The notes below the pieces were generated by a model. It did no database searches. It was not told the DNA's origin and saw nothing but the letters and a program-made list of their open reading frames with translations. Positions 20,778 to 30,897 of a stretch of DNA of 64,000 bases are shown one piece after another (position 1 is the stretch's first letter; every line of letters begins with the position of its first letter). Source of the stretch: Mantis religiosa (taxonomy: Eukaryota; Arthropoda; Insecta; Mantodea; Mantidae); NCBI GenBank assembly GCA_030765055.1, contig CM060958.1:85135124-85199123 (forward strand), given 5' to 3'. Position numbers and translations under genes: made by a program.

Positions 20778-22762
20778 GTCTGCTGTGTCGTGTCTGGCCT
20801 TTCATCTACCTCGGGCGCCGCGTCCCTCGGTGTGGGTGGAGGAGAACGCACCCATTCTCTTGAGAGAAGTTGATTCCTCTGTCTTACTTCAGGTCTGTCT
20901 GTATGGTTCTCTCTACCAGCGTCACGTGATTGATACTGTCTATTAGCTTCTGGTAGTCGGAACGTCGGTCTTGCATTCCCTCTTCGAAGAAATGGGGGGT
21001 GACCCCTATTTCCATTCCTAGTTACATGTACATATCTCATAGGGAAATTATATGAATTTGAATTTGGTGGTCCCTGTCTCCCTCTATTGTTGTTAGGGAA
21101 TTCCCTCGGGATGTGGGCATCGTATCTTTGACGAGTAGCCATATGGTTCGTGTTAAAATTTCGGGGATTGTGTGCCCTTTCCCCGTCATGATTATTATTA
21201 TTCCACGGTCTGTGTGGATTTCTCACTGGCATTCGATTCTCATGTCTATTTTGTGAATTTTGCGTCCCAACGCTTTGTAAAGCTGTTAATAATGTAATTG
21301 CCTCTCTCAATGTCTGAGGTCTTGCTACCACCATGTGATTTCTAATGTTCTCAGGAAGGTGGGGTGTGAGAAGAGAAATCAGTTCGCCTTCCTGTAATGG
21401 AGGTTGTAGATATTTACTCATTTGCGAATATCTCAGGAAATAATCAGTAATAGACTCTCCATTATTACCTTGGTATCGGCCATTTGTTATCTGATTCCTT
21501 ACTTGGTATTGGACATTGGCGTTCCAATACTTTTCTAGGAAAGCTGTTTTGAACAACTCGTAGTTGCATCCTTCTCCCACAGTTACTCGTAGCCAATTAA
21601 GTTCGGCAGATTCTAACGCCCTTTGAACTATTATCATCTTATATTGCTCGGGTACACCTCTGATGACAAAATACTTTTCTAAGTCGGCCAAAAATTGTAC
21701 TGCGTTGTCATTGCGACAATTAAATTTCGGGAGGGGCAATTCGCTTAGAAAATTCATGTGCACTGGTGGATACATATTTACGTTTTGCATATTTACTTCA
21801 CAATTATTGCTGCTTTGAGGAGAGACAGAAGGGGCGCTAACCTGTTCGTTCTGCCTCTCTCCATTGTGTGTATGTATAGAACAATTGGAACTCTCAGGTA
21901 CCGGCCCTTGCTGTCCCAGCTGTAAGCCAGTTACAGTATCTCTGATTTGAGATATCTCGCTTACTGTTTCCCTCAACATTTGTGTATTCTCTGATTGAAT
22001 ATTTGTTACACGTGCTACCTTTTCTTTTAACTTCTCCATGTCAGCTGCTATACTATTGTTTACAGTGTCAAACCGGTCATTTATCTCTTGTACAAAAGTT
22101 ACCTGTGTCGTGGTCAGTTCATCTAATCTTATTCTTTCCTTATTAATTTCCTCCCCTATTCTATTTTCTACTCCTGCAACGAGAGATTTGGTAGCTTCTA
22201 GGTCACTTCTTATAGTACCTACCTCTCGCTGCAGGGCCTCTTTTACAGACTGGATTTCCCCTGTTATTCCTTGAATTCTGACAGTGATTCTAGTTTCTGT
22301 TTCTTTCCCTTGGCTTGTAATTTGACTTACTAATTTAGCTTCTAGTGTTTGGTTCTGTCCTACTAATTTAGCTTCTAGTGCTTGGTTCTGTTCTACTAAT
22401 TTAGCCTCTAGTGATTGGTTCTGTTCTACTAATTTAGCCTCTAGTGATTTGTCCATAGCTTCTAGTGTTTGGTTCTGTTCTACTAATTTAGCTTCTAGTG
22501 ATTGACTCTGAATAGTCATTTGCGCCATGAGTTTCTGGAACATCTCTTGTAGATTTTCCATAACCCCAGGATTGTCACTTCTCCTATTTACATTTAAGCT
22601 ACTTACACCATTTACACCCTCATCTACTGATCCTATAACATTGCTTTCCATTATCTCTTCATTAACAACTTCCAACTCTTTCTCTGTCTCCATAATTATT
22701 TGTTCCCCAGAATTTTCCATTTTAAATTTATTCTGTACGATCTTCTTATTTCTCAAAAGCAT
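20753..22762 (-). CDS. gag: Gypsy Gag polyprotein, intact frame
   Basis: 669 codons from the first Met; Met15 ('MENSGEQ') is an equally good start. Gag assembles the virus-like particle that packages element RNA. Residues 89-147 hold five tandem 11-residue units of the type 'LEAKLVEQNQS' (33-bp DNA repeats at about 22320-22500), predicted as a hendecad coiled coil. A longer coiled coil follows to about residue 290. A retrotransposon capsid domain spans roughly residues 345-515 ('LPKFNCRNDNAVQFLADLEK', 'ALESAELNWLRV', 'FLEKYWNANVQYQVRNQI'). The C-terminus is Arg/Asn-rich and basic with no CCHC zinc knuckle, so RNA binding probably relies on basic residues. No stop or frameshift interrupts it. 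Confidence 0.92.
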   Translation of the reverse strand: MLLRNKKIVQNKFKMENSGEQIIMETEKELEVVNEEIMESNVIGSVDEGVNGVSSLNVNRRSDNPGVMENLQEMFQKLMAQMTIQSQSLEAKLVEQNQTLEAMDKSLEAKLVEQNQSLEAKLVEQNQALEAKLVGQNQTLEAKLVSQITSQGKETETRITVRIQGITGEIQSVKEALQREVGTIRSDLEATKSLVAGVENRIGEEINKERIRLDELTTTQVTFVQEINDRFDTVNNSIAADMEKLKEKVARVTNIQSENTQMLRETVSEISQIRDTVTGLQLGQQGPVPESSNCSIHTHNGERQNEQVSAPSVSPQSSNNCEVNMQNVNMYPPVHMNFLSELPLPKFNCRNDNAVQFLADLEKYFVIRGVPEQYKMIIVQRALESAELNWLRVTVGEGCNYELFKTAFLEKYWNANVQYQVRNQITNGRYQGNNGESITDYFLRYSQMSKYLQPPLQEGELISLLTPHLPENIRNHMVVARPQTLREAITLLTALQSVGTQNSQNRHENRMPVRNPHRPWNNNNHDGERAHNPRNFNTNHMATRQRYDAHIPREFPNNNRGRQGPPNSNSYNFPMRYVHVTRNGNRGHPPFLRRGNARPTFRLPEANRQYQSRDAGRENHTDRPEVRQRNQLLSREWVRSPPPTPRDAAPEVDERPDTTQQTGNDSRVR

Positions 22763-23243
22763 TTAATTTCCCCTTTAAGTTTTCTAATTTCCCTTCCAAA
22801 ATACTTATTACTAAGACATTACATAGATATTGATTTCACTGAATGGTATTACATTTACAAGAAATATAAATTGAGTATGTGTAACTCACAGTTCTGTTGT
22901 ACGGCTGTGGTGTTTATGTGATGTCTTTACCAATTTTTGTCGTGCTGCTCGTCGTCTAGTAGGCTCAGTTGATGTCGAAAGAACTTGAACTTCTCTCTTG
23001 GTTGGGGGAAAATTCTATGTAGTTGTTTTTGCCGTCTTCTTCGTAGTCTCTGCTGTCCTCATCGTAGTTGTCGTCGTCGGTCTTCTCACTTCTCCTCGTA
23101 GTCGTCCTTCGTCGTCGTTCTTCTCACTTCTCCTCGTAGTCGTCCTTCGTCGTCGTTCTTCTCACTTCTCCTTGTAGTCGTCCTTCGTCGTTACATTTCA
23201 CCCATTTCCTACAATTCGAAGCCCCAACGTGTCGGCGCCATTA
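22763..23243 (-). other. Gypsy 5' leader with primer-binding site
   Basis: 481-bp untranslated leader between the 5' LTR and gag. On the minus strand, directly after the LTR and three bases (TAA), the sequence TGGCGCCGACACGTTGGGG (23240-23222) is the primer-binding site. It is complementary to a tRNA 3' end close to tRNA-Lys, though not a perfect match to the tRNA-Lys I know. A tandem repeat at 23084-23193 occupies part of the leader. Confidence 0.8.
23084..23193. repeat. 38-bp tandem repeat in the gypsy leader, 2.9 copies
   Basis: The unit starting TCTCACTTCTCC recurs at 23084, 23122 and 23160, exactly 38 bp apart, with one or two substitutions. It is made of CGTCGT/CTTC-rich sequence. Confidence 0.9.
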
Positions 23244-24351
23244 TGCGGCATACCCGCATGTCAGATTTCAAATTGGTTGGTGTTTACTTTTGATTTGGGT
23301 TCTAATTGGAGCTATGAGATCTCTTGTCCTCAGGTGAATGGTTGTAGGAAATGGATTTGTTGTTTGTTGGCTGCTCAGTTGTCTCAATAATACACTGGTT
23401 CGTTGCAAAAATGATTTAATTTAATTCTCACTAAGTTCGTTGATTCAGATTGATTTGTAGCGGTGACCACCTGTTACTAAACTTCCTAACAGAATTCTCT
23501 TAATCCTTTATACGGCGAATACTTTGCTATTATAAACTTCTTCTGCTGCTTCTCTCACGCTGGTTGCATTATTCCTGACTTCCCTACATTTCGGACTTAG
23601 AAATCTTTACTACCTCTTCTTTACGCGCACTAACACGTCTTTCCCCTCGTAGTATGACTGTTGAAGTGATTTACATTTCGGACTTAGAAATCTTCCCTAC
23701 TTCTTCTTCACGCGCCCTAACACATCTTTCCCCTCGTAGTATGACTTTTGAAGTGAAGTTTCGTCTACTCTGCGATTCCGTTCGTACTTTATTCTGATCC
23801 CTACTCTAACCCTTATCACATGACCAAAATAACTCACCCTTCTTCCTATTTCTCAAATCTTACATTATTATTGGTTTCTCATTTTATTTCAATTTTTCTT
23901 TATTGGTTAGCAAAACTCATCGAACTCATTGTCGTTACATCCCACCGTGAGTTGGGTCACGCCTACCCTGGGCTCTTTGTAACGGTATACATCGTTATCG
24001 CCTCAGCAAAGTAAATCCTTTTAGGTCTTACGCTTGACCGCATCTAGAAAACCTTATTGTTCCTACACATTTTTGCTTATAGTTCTCAGACATTGAACCT
24101 TTCCTTAAACAAAGAGGCTAACGGTCACCTCTTCCTGTCTCCCCGACTTGTGTTAATTATATTCTTCCCATCTTATTCTTAATTAAACCGCTATTTTAAT
24201 CATTACTCTAATTTCATTCTAATTTCATATTAATAGAACAATATTTTATATTAGTTTAGCAAAGCATTTTCATTAATTTATCTTCTTTTTTAATTCTCGT
24301 GATTTCAATTAATTCGCCACCTCCTAATCGCTGTCTGATACTGCGGTTACA
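23244..24351 (-). repeat. Gypsy 5' LTR (element orientation)
   Basis: 1108-bp LTR, same ends and same internal 87-bp direct repeat as 16765-17872. Followed by GTGT (24352-24355), the second copy of the target duplication. Confidence 0.95.
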
Positions 24352-24355
24352 GTGT

Positions 24356-24899
24356 CCAAATAGATCTCCAATATGGCAAAGCAGCTTCACAGGTGCTAAG
24401 CTGGGGTTTTGCTAGAAAATACCTGGATATGCCTTTTATGTGAAGGGTCTCCCAACAAATTGTTAAACAATAATGAGCGTGAAACCCCAATAGCAGCACA
24501 TCTTTTAGTAAGAACATTAAATTTATGTCTATTCTAGGATTTATCTCTAGAGATATTGCAACAGCACTGTTAGAGGTGCCAACATGGGAGAAGAGGTAGT
24601 GAGCCTACTTTTACTGTGACTTGGATTGCGTACCTCCTCCTGAGGTTAAGAACCACTAATGCTACAAAAGAAGTGTCATATAATTCATCATATGCTATGA
24701 CGGAAATGCACATCATATAATATGGAGAAGCAGAGATATCAACATTCAAGGTCATCAACCAAACTTAGTAACTCCAGATGGCAAGAGGCCTTAGATTTAA
24801 CCTTAGCCAACTCTTTTGTTAGTAATATGATAACAAAATCTGATGTATGCACTCCTATGACTTTCTCTATTCACATAAGTACGAACTATTCTTAATAAT
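24356..24899. other. METTL3 intron 2 spacer
   Basis: No recognised feature. Confidence 0.4.
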
Positions 24900-25775
24900 T
24901 AAAAATTATACAATAAAATAAACCGAGACACCTAAAATTCACAAATCTGGATATTGCATAAGACCAATTATCAACATCAACACATCTGCATAACGGTTAG
25001 CAAAATAGTTGTCAAAATGTTTCAGTTCTCTAGCCAAATTTGAAAGCAGAAGTGTGACAAACCCTCTGGATCTAACAGAAAAAAATGAATAGTACAAACC
25101 ATTTCACCTAATGACATACTTGTATCATTTGACACGAAACCATTGTTACCAAGTATTCCTAAGCAAAAACTACTCAGTTCTAAAATAGCTACAATCTGTT
25201 GGTATGATCAAAATTCAAATACATTATATTAACAGAAATCTGTGTTGTTTTTTTCTTAAATACGTCCTCCAATGTTAAGTCATATCGGATGATGAATGAA
25301 ATGGGTGAAATGATGCTCAAATGAGAACGGGGTCCATGGAGCTTAGAGTTACCTGACATTCGGCTACCAGGATAAGGGAAAAACCCAGAAAAACCTAATC
25401 CAGGTAACTCACCCTGACCGAGATTCGAACTCGGGACCTCTTGAACGTGAGGCAGACATGCTACCATCTACGCTACCGAGGCGGGCAGAAATCTGTGTTG
25501 AGCAAACTTTCTTTGCCTTCAAAGGGAAGTTTACCAAAAAATTTGGACTAGCAATGGGCAACCCATTATTGCCTTTCCTAGTTTGCCTATTCATGAGCCA
25601 CTGCGAAGTTCATATTATTACCACCTTGCCTTCCCATATTACTACCTGGGTCAGATATGTGGGTGATATATTTGCAATAGTCAACAGAAAACATAGCACT
25701 GATGCCCTAAAACTATTAGATTTACAAGAACACATCTGTGTCATGGAATGCCTGCAAACACTAAACTGACTGGCA
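24900..25775 (+). pseudogene. Penelope-like element 6: reverse transcriptase fragment
   Basis: RT portion of a PLE, broken by stops and by a SINE. 'TPKIHKSGYCIRPIIN' (about 24940-24985) is a conserved N-terminal PLE RT motif. After the SINE (25248-25485) come 'FAFKGKFTKKFGLAMGNPLL' (25510-25570) and 'WVRYVGDIFAIV' (25645-25680), where the catalytic YVDD is YVGD, losing one metal-binding Asp. It then reads 'DALKLLDLQEHI' and stops. No endonuclease remains. Dead element in METTL3 intron 2, opposite to the gene. Confidence 0.85.
25248..25485 (-). mobile_element. tRNA-headed SINE, family B, nested in PLE 6
   Basis: 238-bp SINE with an exact 15-bp target-site duplication, CAGAAATCTGTGTTG, at 25233-25247 and 25486-25500. 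On the minus strand it starts GCCCGCCTCGGTAGCGTAG (A box TAGCGTAGATGG), has a B box AGTTCGAATCTC, and ends with 'TCCGATATGACTTAACATTG', 'GAGGACGTA' and a short A-rich tail. Other copies lie at 27136, 40154, 55992, 60090 and 61112. Confidence 0.92.
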
Positions 25776-26364
25776 AATAGGAACACAAGTTACCTTAACA
25801 TGGGTGCCATGACATGGGTTAATTCATTATATGTATGTTCTGCTGGAGGATAATTATGAGCTCATTCAATAGATCTATTTATTTGAGTTGAAAATAATAC
25901 TGAACGGCTTGATCTTATTCTTTCTCATAGTCAAGGAGGGATCAAGTTCTCCTTTTAAGACTCAGAACCATTTTGCAGGTTGTCAGATTATCGAAAAAAA
26001 AAAAGATAAAAATCTGAAATGCAAAAGATCTAAAAACTATTGGAATAGGGTTAAAGCTAAATCATGCTAAGGATTTGACAGAATTCTTAGCTAAAAGTTC
26101 AAAAGAGTTCCTCACAATCCCTAAAAAGGAACTGAAGATACTAAATGACCTTTTCACTGGACATAGCCTACTCAGTATCTGAACTCCTGAACTGAGTTGC
26201 TCCAAAGCAGTATTAGATATATTAGATATGAATGAAATAAAGAATAATAGATATTCAGTAATGATTTTTTCCCTATTATCTATATAAATTTATTAAGAAC
26301 ATAAATGACCTAGCAAGCTTAGAGCTCAAATTACAAGTTACTTAGCTAATATTTGAGTTTGATT
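25776..26364. other. METTL3 intron 2 spacer
   Basis: Nothing recognised apart from a short A-run near 25995. Confidence 0.4.
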
Positions 26365-26460
26365 TATGAGTCACTATGTTTACACTCAAACTTCACTTAC
26401 TTGTTGTTGTATAATTGAAACGTTTTCAAGATCATTCGATCTCATCCTCAGCTGTTTGGT
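26365..26460 (-). ncRNA. PLE end with hammerhead ribozyme core (minus strand)
   Basis: Minus strand: CTGAGGA (26451-26445), then a 17-nt stem II in which AGATC and GATCT pair around GAAT, with an extra G-U pair. GAAA (26427-26424), palindromic AACGTT and the cleavage-site TTC follow. Stem I pairing beside the cleavage site is poor here (G opposite A), so activity is doubtful. The outer sequence (reverse complement of 'GTTTACACTCAAACTTCACTTA') matches the end of PLE 8, which identifies the source family. Confidence 0.65.
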
Positions 26461-27047
26461 GACTAAATGAACCTTCCTTTTCTTCCACTACTACGTCAAG
26501 ACTGTCAATTGCTTAACTGTTGAAAACTTTCTTTTGAATCCAAATTGTGAGTTAGTTGCTAAGTATTACTTTAAAAATAATAACTGTTTATAAATAACCA
26601 TTTTTGTTTTTAATACTGGCAATAACGAGAAAGGCCTATGATTATCTATTTAATTTATTTTACCCTTTTTGTATATAGGAAGTGCCAGTGTAAGTTTAAA
26701 AAAATCCGGATATTGATCTACAGCAAGAATATAGCTGATTAAGTATGCAAGTGGGTAACAGGTAACATCAAAATTTTTCTTTTCTTTACAGAGTCTATAA
26801 TGGTCTTCAGATTTGAGGATTCAAATTTAGTGACAGCTGTCAATATAGTTTGTGCATTAATCTCTAGGGAACAGATTTTTAGCTGCTAAAAAAATTAAAT
26901 TAATTTATTTTTTATGCTTAAAAATCAAGAAAATACTTATTAAAAAGTTCAAAATATTTACTATAACAAAAAATATTTTCTTTCATTTTACATAATTGAA
27001 AAACTTTAATAAAAAAGAACTGTTGTCATAACTCACTAGTGTGTATA
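26461..27047. other. METTL3 intron 2 spacer
   Basis: AT-rich. Nothing recognised. Confidence 0.4.
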
Positions 27048-27510
27048 AAATGTGTAGAGTTTAATGCCCACTTTTACTACATGCGGCACCGCAGGCAGTG
27101 ACACTAAATAATACATGAGATGAAGATGGAACACCAGCCTCGATAGTGTAGATGGTAGCATGTGTGCCTCATGTTCAAGAGGACCTAAGTTTGAATCTCA
27201 GTCAGGGTGAGTTACCTGGATAAGGCTTTTTCAGGGGTTTTCCCTTATCCTGAAAGACAAATATCAGGTAACTCTAAGCTCCATGGACCCCGGGCTCATT
27301 TCAGCACCATTTCACTCATTTCATTCATTGTCCAATATGACTTGGCAATGGAGGACATAAATTTAAAAAAAAAAAATAGAGCACCGGTGGAATGAGATGG
27401 CGGGGGAAACTAGAGATCCTGGAGGAAACCCATCCCAGCGCTGTGTTGTCCACCACAAATCTTAATTTGGGGTTGCCTTGGATCGAATCCGGGGAACTCA
27501 CCAGTGATGG
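27048..27510 (-). mobile_element. tRNA-headed SINE, family C, split by a family B SINE
   Basis: 27048-27135 and 27379-27505 together match the intact family C copy at 50399-50646: 'GTGTAGAGTTTAATGCCCAC', 'ACATGCGGCACCGCAGGC', then 'GGTGGAATGAGATGGCGGGG' and 'GTTGTCCACCACAAATCT'. The tRNA-like head end (right side) is degraded after 'GGATCGAATCC'. A family B SINE interrupts it. Confidence 0.85.
27136..27378 (+). mobile_element. SINE family B inserted in a family C SINE
   Basis: 243-bp plus-strand copy beginning AGCCTCGGTAGTGTAGATGG (A box) with B box and 'CAGGGTGAGTTACCTGGATA'. It ends in an A-run (27366-27376). The flanking 7-bp duplication is GAACACC (27129-27135) and GAGCACC (27379-27385), one mismatch, and the intact family C copy has GAGCACC at this point. 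This orders the two insertions: C first, B later. Confidence 0.9.
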
Positions 27511-27614
27511 ATTATTGATGTCACATGTCAACTGTGGGAAACTGTTTGGAATTACAGGGCACAACACATGCCTTCTCTACACTGTCCAATAGAAATCTTT
27601 TCACTTAAATCCCT
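27511..27614. other. Intron spacer
   Basis: Nothing recognised. Confidence 0.3.
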
Positions 27615-27830
27615 TCACTGCTTCATAGAAGAACGTGAAGCTGCCAACACACGTTTGTTGCTGCATAAATGCTGCATTACATGGGAGCGTTGATCGGCTG
27701 TTAAAGACTTTCCACAATATAGAATTTCTCCATCTGTTTTAAAATTTTTTGAAAATTCTTTAACGTACTGCTGCAACTGAAAACTAACACTACTTTTTAC
27801 CTTGGGCATTTTGGCATGTACACGAACCAC
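27615..27830 (-). pseudogene. hAT-type transposase N-terminus remnant (CGGBP1/BED-like)
   Basis: 71-codon minus-strand frame reading 'MPKVKSSVSFQLQQYVKEFS' then 'NFKTDGEILYCGKSLTADQR' and 'SHVMQHLCSNKR'. This resembles the N-terminal DNA-binding finger of hAT transposases and their domesticated relative CGGBP1 ('...FSTDG-ILFCK-C... V-QH--S-KH'). The first Cys pair of the finger is shortened, consistent with a small deletion. No catalytic domain follows. In METTL3 intron 2, sense orientation. Assignment rests on motif spacing only. Confidence 0.6.
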
Positions 27831-28933
27831 TCAACACATATGTTAAAGCATTATCCGGCACTTCTGAAATGAACTGCACTGAAGGAACAGAAATAACTCC
27901 AACAGGTACAGAGGATAGAAGAGCTGTTTGTTATTGTAACAAACTATTTGCTGACCTGTTTATTAAGGGTATGCCAGCTCACTGGATTTCCGCTGAAGGT
28001 CAGTCATCAAGCACTAACACACAACCTATACAAGTCATTTTGAGTTCAAGTACATTGTGAATACTCTTGACATCAAAATCTCCTTCCTGCAACTTTTGTA
28101 TATATGATTATATTGTAGAAAGCTGTTGAAATGTAATCTAATCTAAGATTACAGGATAAGCTGAAGGCTTCTTTTCTCATAAACAGTCATGTTGTTTGCC
28201 ACACACAAAATGCATAAAATATTGTAAAATGCACAACATATGTACTAATAACTAAATTGTGCAAAATATTTAATTACATAACAAAATAGGTATTTACCTA
28301 AAAATCTGTTCCCTGTTAATCTCTTACCACTAAGTGTCTTGTTGGAGTTTGATTATTTGAAGATTTTCTAAAATGATGGCAATTAAATCATCATTAAAGA
28401 CATTCATTTTAGTGTTATTGAGTCACCTACTTCTATAAAGGCTGAATTATTTGATTTGGAGAAAATGGAATTTGGGTAACCTAATCTACACTGGCAGATC
28501 CTTTCACTGAAATTCAGACTGCTTTCCACTTATTGTCTGAGTTTTAATGAACTCCTCTTTGCACATCTGCTTAGCAAGTAATATCTGTTTCTTGTACCTT
28601 TTACATATCTCTTTATATTTATCATTATAAAAAGTATTTAAGCGTGTCTTTTGTTATAATATATATTAAGCAGAGCTGCTTTAACTCTACTTAGTTTTTA
28701 TACTACTATACTTATTATAGTTACTGCTAATTAACTTTTTGGAACAGCACTGGTTATAATTAGGAAGAATAATGGAAAGAAAATGACCAAAGGCTTCTGA
28801 TGCAGTATCATAAAACCTAGTATGTCTTGGGCTGTGAAATATGGCAAAAGTCTGAAGCATTTATAACTATTTACCATACTAGTTACAAAATGCAACTGGG
28901 AGCAAGCATATTTGTAACTGAAGATATTGTTAC
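27831..28933. other. METTL3 intron 2 spacer next to exon 2
   Basis: About 1.1 kb. Nothing recognised. Confidence 0.4.
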
Positions 28934-29020
28934 CTTTAACTTGTGTGGCTGGTGAAGGAATACTACTTGTACTTCCTTCTGAAGACAAAACTTTTCCTTT
29001 TGACAGAGGAGAACTTACAT
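28934..29020 (-). CDS. METTL3: METTL3 coding exon 2
   Basis: 87-nt exon for residues 43-71: Ser/Pro-rich linker 'DVSSPLSKGKVLSSEGSTSS' followed by 'IPSPATQVK'. The acceptor is 'ttttatgttttcag' followed by ATGTAAG, and the donor is AAAG followed by GTAACA at 28933. Both ends are phase 1 and join exon 1 and exon 3 without a stop. The sequence itself is poorly conserved, as in the Ser/Pro-rich region of vertebrate METTL3 at the same place. Support comes from the splice sites, phase and position. Confidence 0.85.
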
Positions 29021-29169
29021 CTGAAAACATAAAATGAATGATGACTCATGGCTGAATAAATAAAATCTTTATTGTCACATGAGCTTAAGTGAGTGAGCTT
29101 AAGTGATGACTTGTTAGAGGTTACTTATTCTAAAAATATGCGGAACTGCAACTTCAAAGTACTTTTTAA

Positions 29170-30190
29170 AAATATATGTGTTAAAAATATATGGGAAGAA
29201 GTCTAATAATTTCCTTTCATGGAAGTGTTGAAAACAGTGTTGTAATAAATTAAAGTTAAAGATGAGTTGATTAATGACACTAAACAACACTTTTAAATTT
29301 CCCGGAACATGTTTCGGAGACTACTTTCCTCCATTGTCAACTGGACATCGACTGGTTCTCAGTGGTGTAGCTGGCAATATTTGGTTGATCTCCTCTGGTG
29401 GTGGTTCGAGGAACTTGATGAACAAATCTTTTTGGGGGATGTCGAAATTGAATACTTTGTTTCTATTTTTTGAAGTGAAAATTTGTTCCCATGTGGACAG
29501 TTCTTGTTTTCCTGTTGTGTGTTTAAGTAGTTTTGGTTCTGGATTTATGTTGTGTTCCCCCCCCCCCCCCCCCCAAAAAAAAAATGCGTGGCAACTGCTA
29601 ATTTTTCTAATTGATTTTATTTTATGTTCCTAAAGTGCTCGTTTCTAATTTTTTTTTTTTTCAATATAAATTTGACTAGTCACGACATTCAATTTGGTAT
29701 ATACCAGATTTTTTGTTAGATGGAATGGCATCTTTGATGTTTGAGCATATTGAGCATATTATTTCAAATAATTGAAATAGCACAAAAAATGACTTTCCCA
29801 AATCATAAGTAGACAAAAAAGTGAACTTAGCAAAAAGAAGAAGCTAATAAAGGAAACCACAACCCTCTCAGCTACAGAAACTAAAATGACCTTCAAAAAA
29901 TTCACTTTCCACTCTTGGGCCTTTGCTATGTTCAAAAAATTCTTCAAAAAACAAAACAATCAACTAGCACCAGTCAACCATTACTCCTTAAAAAACCTAA
30001 TATGCTCTAACATCAAAGATGCCATGTCATCTAAGAAAAAAAATCTGGTATATATCAAATTGAATGCTGTGACTGTAGTCAAATTTATATTGGAAAAACC
30101 AAAAAAATTTAGAAACAGCAAAGGAACACTATAGGAACATAAAATACAAACAATTAGAAAAATTAGCAGTTGCCACGCATTTTTGGGAAG

Positions 30191-30225
<35 letters not shown>

Positions 30226-30535
30226 ATAAATCCAGAACTAAAACTACTTAAACACACAACAGAAAAACAAGAACTGTCCACGTGGGAAAAAATGTTCATT
30301 TCAAAAAATAGAAATAAAGTATTCAATTTCGACATCCCCAAAAAGATTTGTTCAGCAAGTTCCTCGAACCACCACCAGAGGAGATCAACAAAATACTGCC
30401 AGCTACACCACTGAGAACTAGTTGATGTTCAGTTGAAAATGGAGGAAAGTAGCCTCCGAAACCTGTTCCAGGAAATTTAAAAGTGTTGTTTAGTGCCATT
30501 GATTGACTCATCTTTAAATTTAATAAGAAGCCTAA
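29170..30535 (+). pseudogene. Penelope-like element 7: GIY-YIG part between inverted ends
   Basis: About 1.3 kb in METTL3 intron 1. The right half reads plus strand: 'SGIYQIECCDCSQIYIGKTK' (30045-30100, intact GIY and YIG), 'LAVATHFWEE' (30155-30190) interrupted by an A-run (30189-30222), and 'STWEKMFISKNRNKVFNFDI' (30275-30340). The left half (29245-29640) is the reverse complement of about 30130-30530, with a C-run and A-run (29553-29582) where the right copy has its A-run. The ends carry '...CTCCGAAACATGTTCC', a hammerhead-like 3' core with stem II GGAG/CTCC but without a recognisable CTGANGA box. Confidence 0.8.
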
Positions 30536-30821
30536 TATTTAAAAAAAAATTAATTGCTATTGTAGTCGCATCGTAAATTGGTGATAGGCGTTTTGCCTCC
30601 ACGTGCTGTTCAACTGCGAAAACAAGGAGAGGGGATAAACACGTCACTGACACGTCATTGCCGTCGCCTAGCAACCAGCAATCCACCAATCAAAAGTAAA
30701 CTGTTGCCATAGCAACCCGAGACGCTTATCCTGTGTTGCAAACTCTATCGCACTACATCACGTGCTTTATGCATGACGCTAGTCTATCGGCATGTTGAGG
30801 TTTTCAGTAAACAGACACTGC

Positions 30822-30897
30822 TCCTATTATTAAATTTTAGATGAGTCGCATTTTTTACACATCTAAAATTTAATAATTTTTCGCTATTTTTCCTATT
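30822..30897. repeat. 62-bp palindromic PLE scrap with 7-bp duplication
   Basis: ATTATTAAATTTTAGATG (30826-30843) mirrors CATCTAAAATTTAATAAT (30860-30877). The arms equal the outer arms of the 222-bp palindrome at 7377-7598. TCCTATT flanks it at 30822-30828 and 30891-30897, suggesting insertion as a unit with a 7-bp target duplication. Confidence 0.7.

Larger units (their letters stand above)
16765..24351 (-). mobile_element. Ty3/gypsy LTR retrotransposon, 7587 bp, internally deleted
   Basis: Complete insertion bounded by two 1108-bp LTRs beginning TG and ending CA, flanked by the 4-bp duplication GTGT (16761-16764 and 24352-24355). Read on the minus strand the order is LTR, primer-binding site, leader with a 38-bp tandem repeat, gag, a -1 frameshift signal, protease, the first residues of RT, the integrase core with its C-terminal domain, a long untranslated region, LTR. 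RT, RNase H and the integrase zinc finger are deleted, so this copy cannot move alone. I noticed only two differences between the LTRs (17200 and 17257, both transitions), so the insertion is young. It sits in METTL3 intron 2 in the gene's sense orientation, so its own polyadenylation signals could act on METTL3 pre-mRNA. Confidence 0.95.

Noticed and set aside
22038..22274. Plus-strand frames over gag (22038, 22527, 22700)
   Set aside because: Shadows of the intact gag frame on the minus strand.
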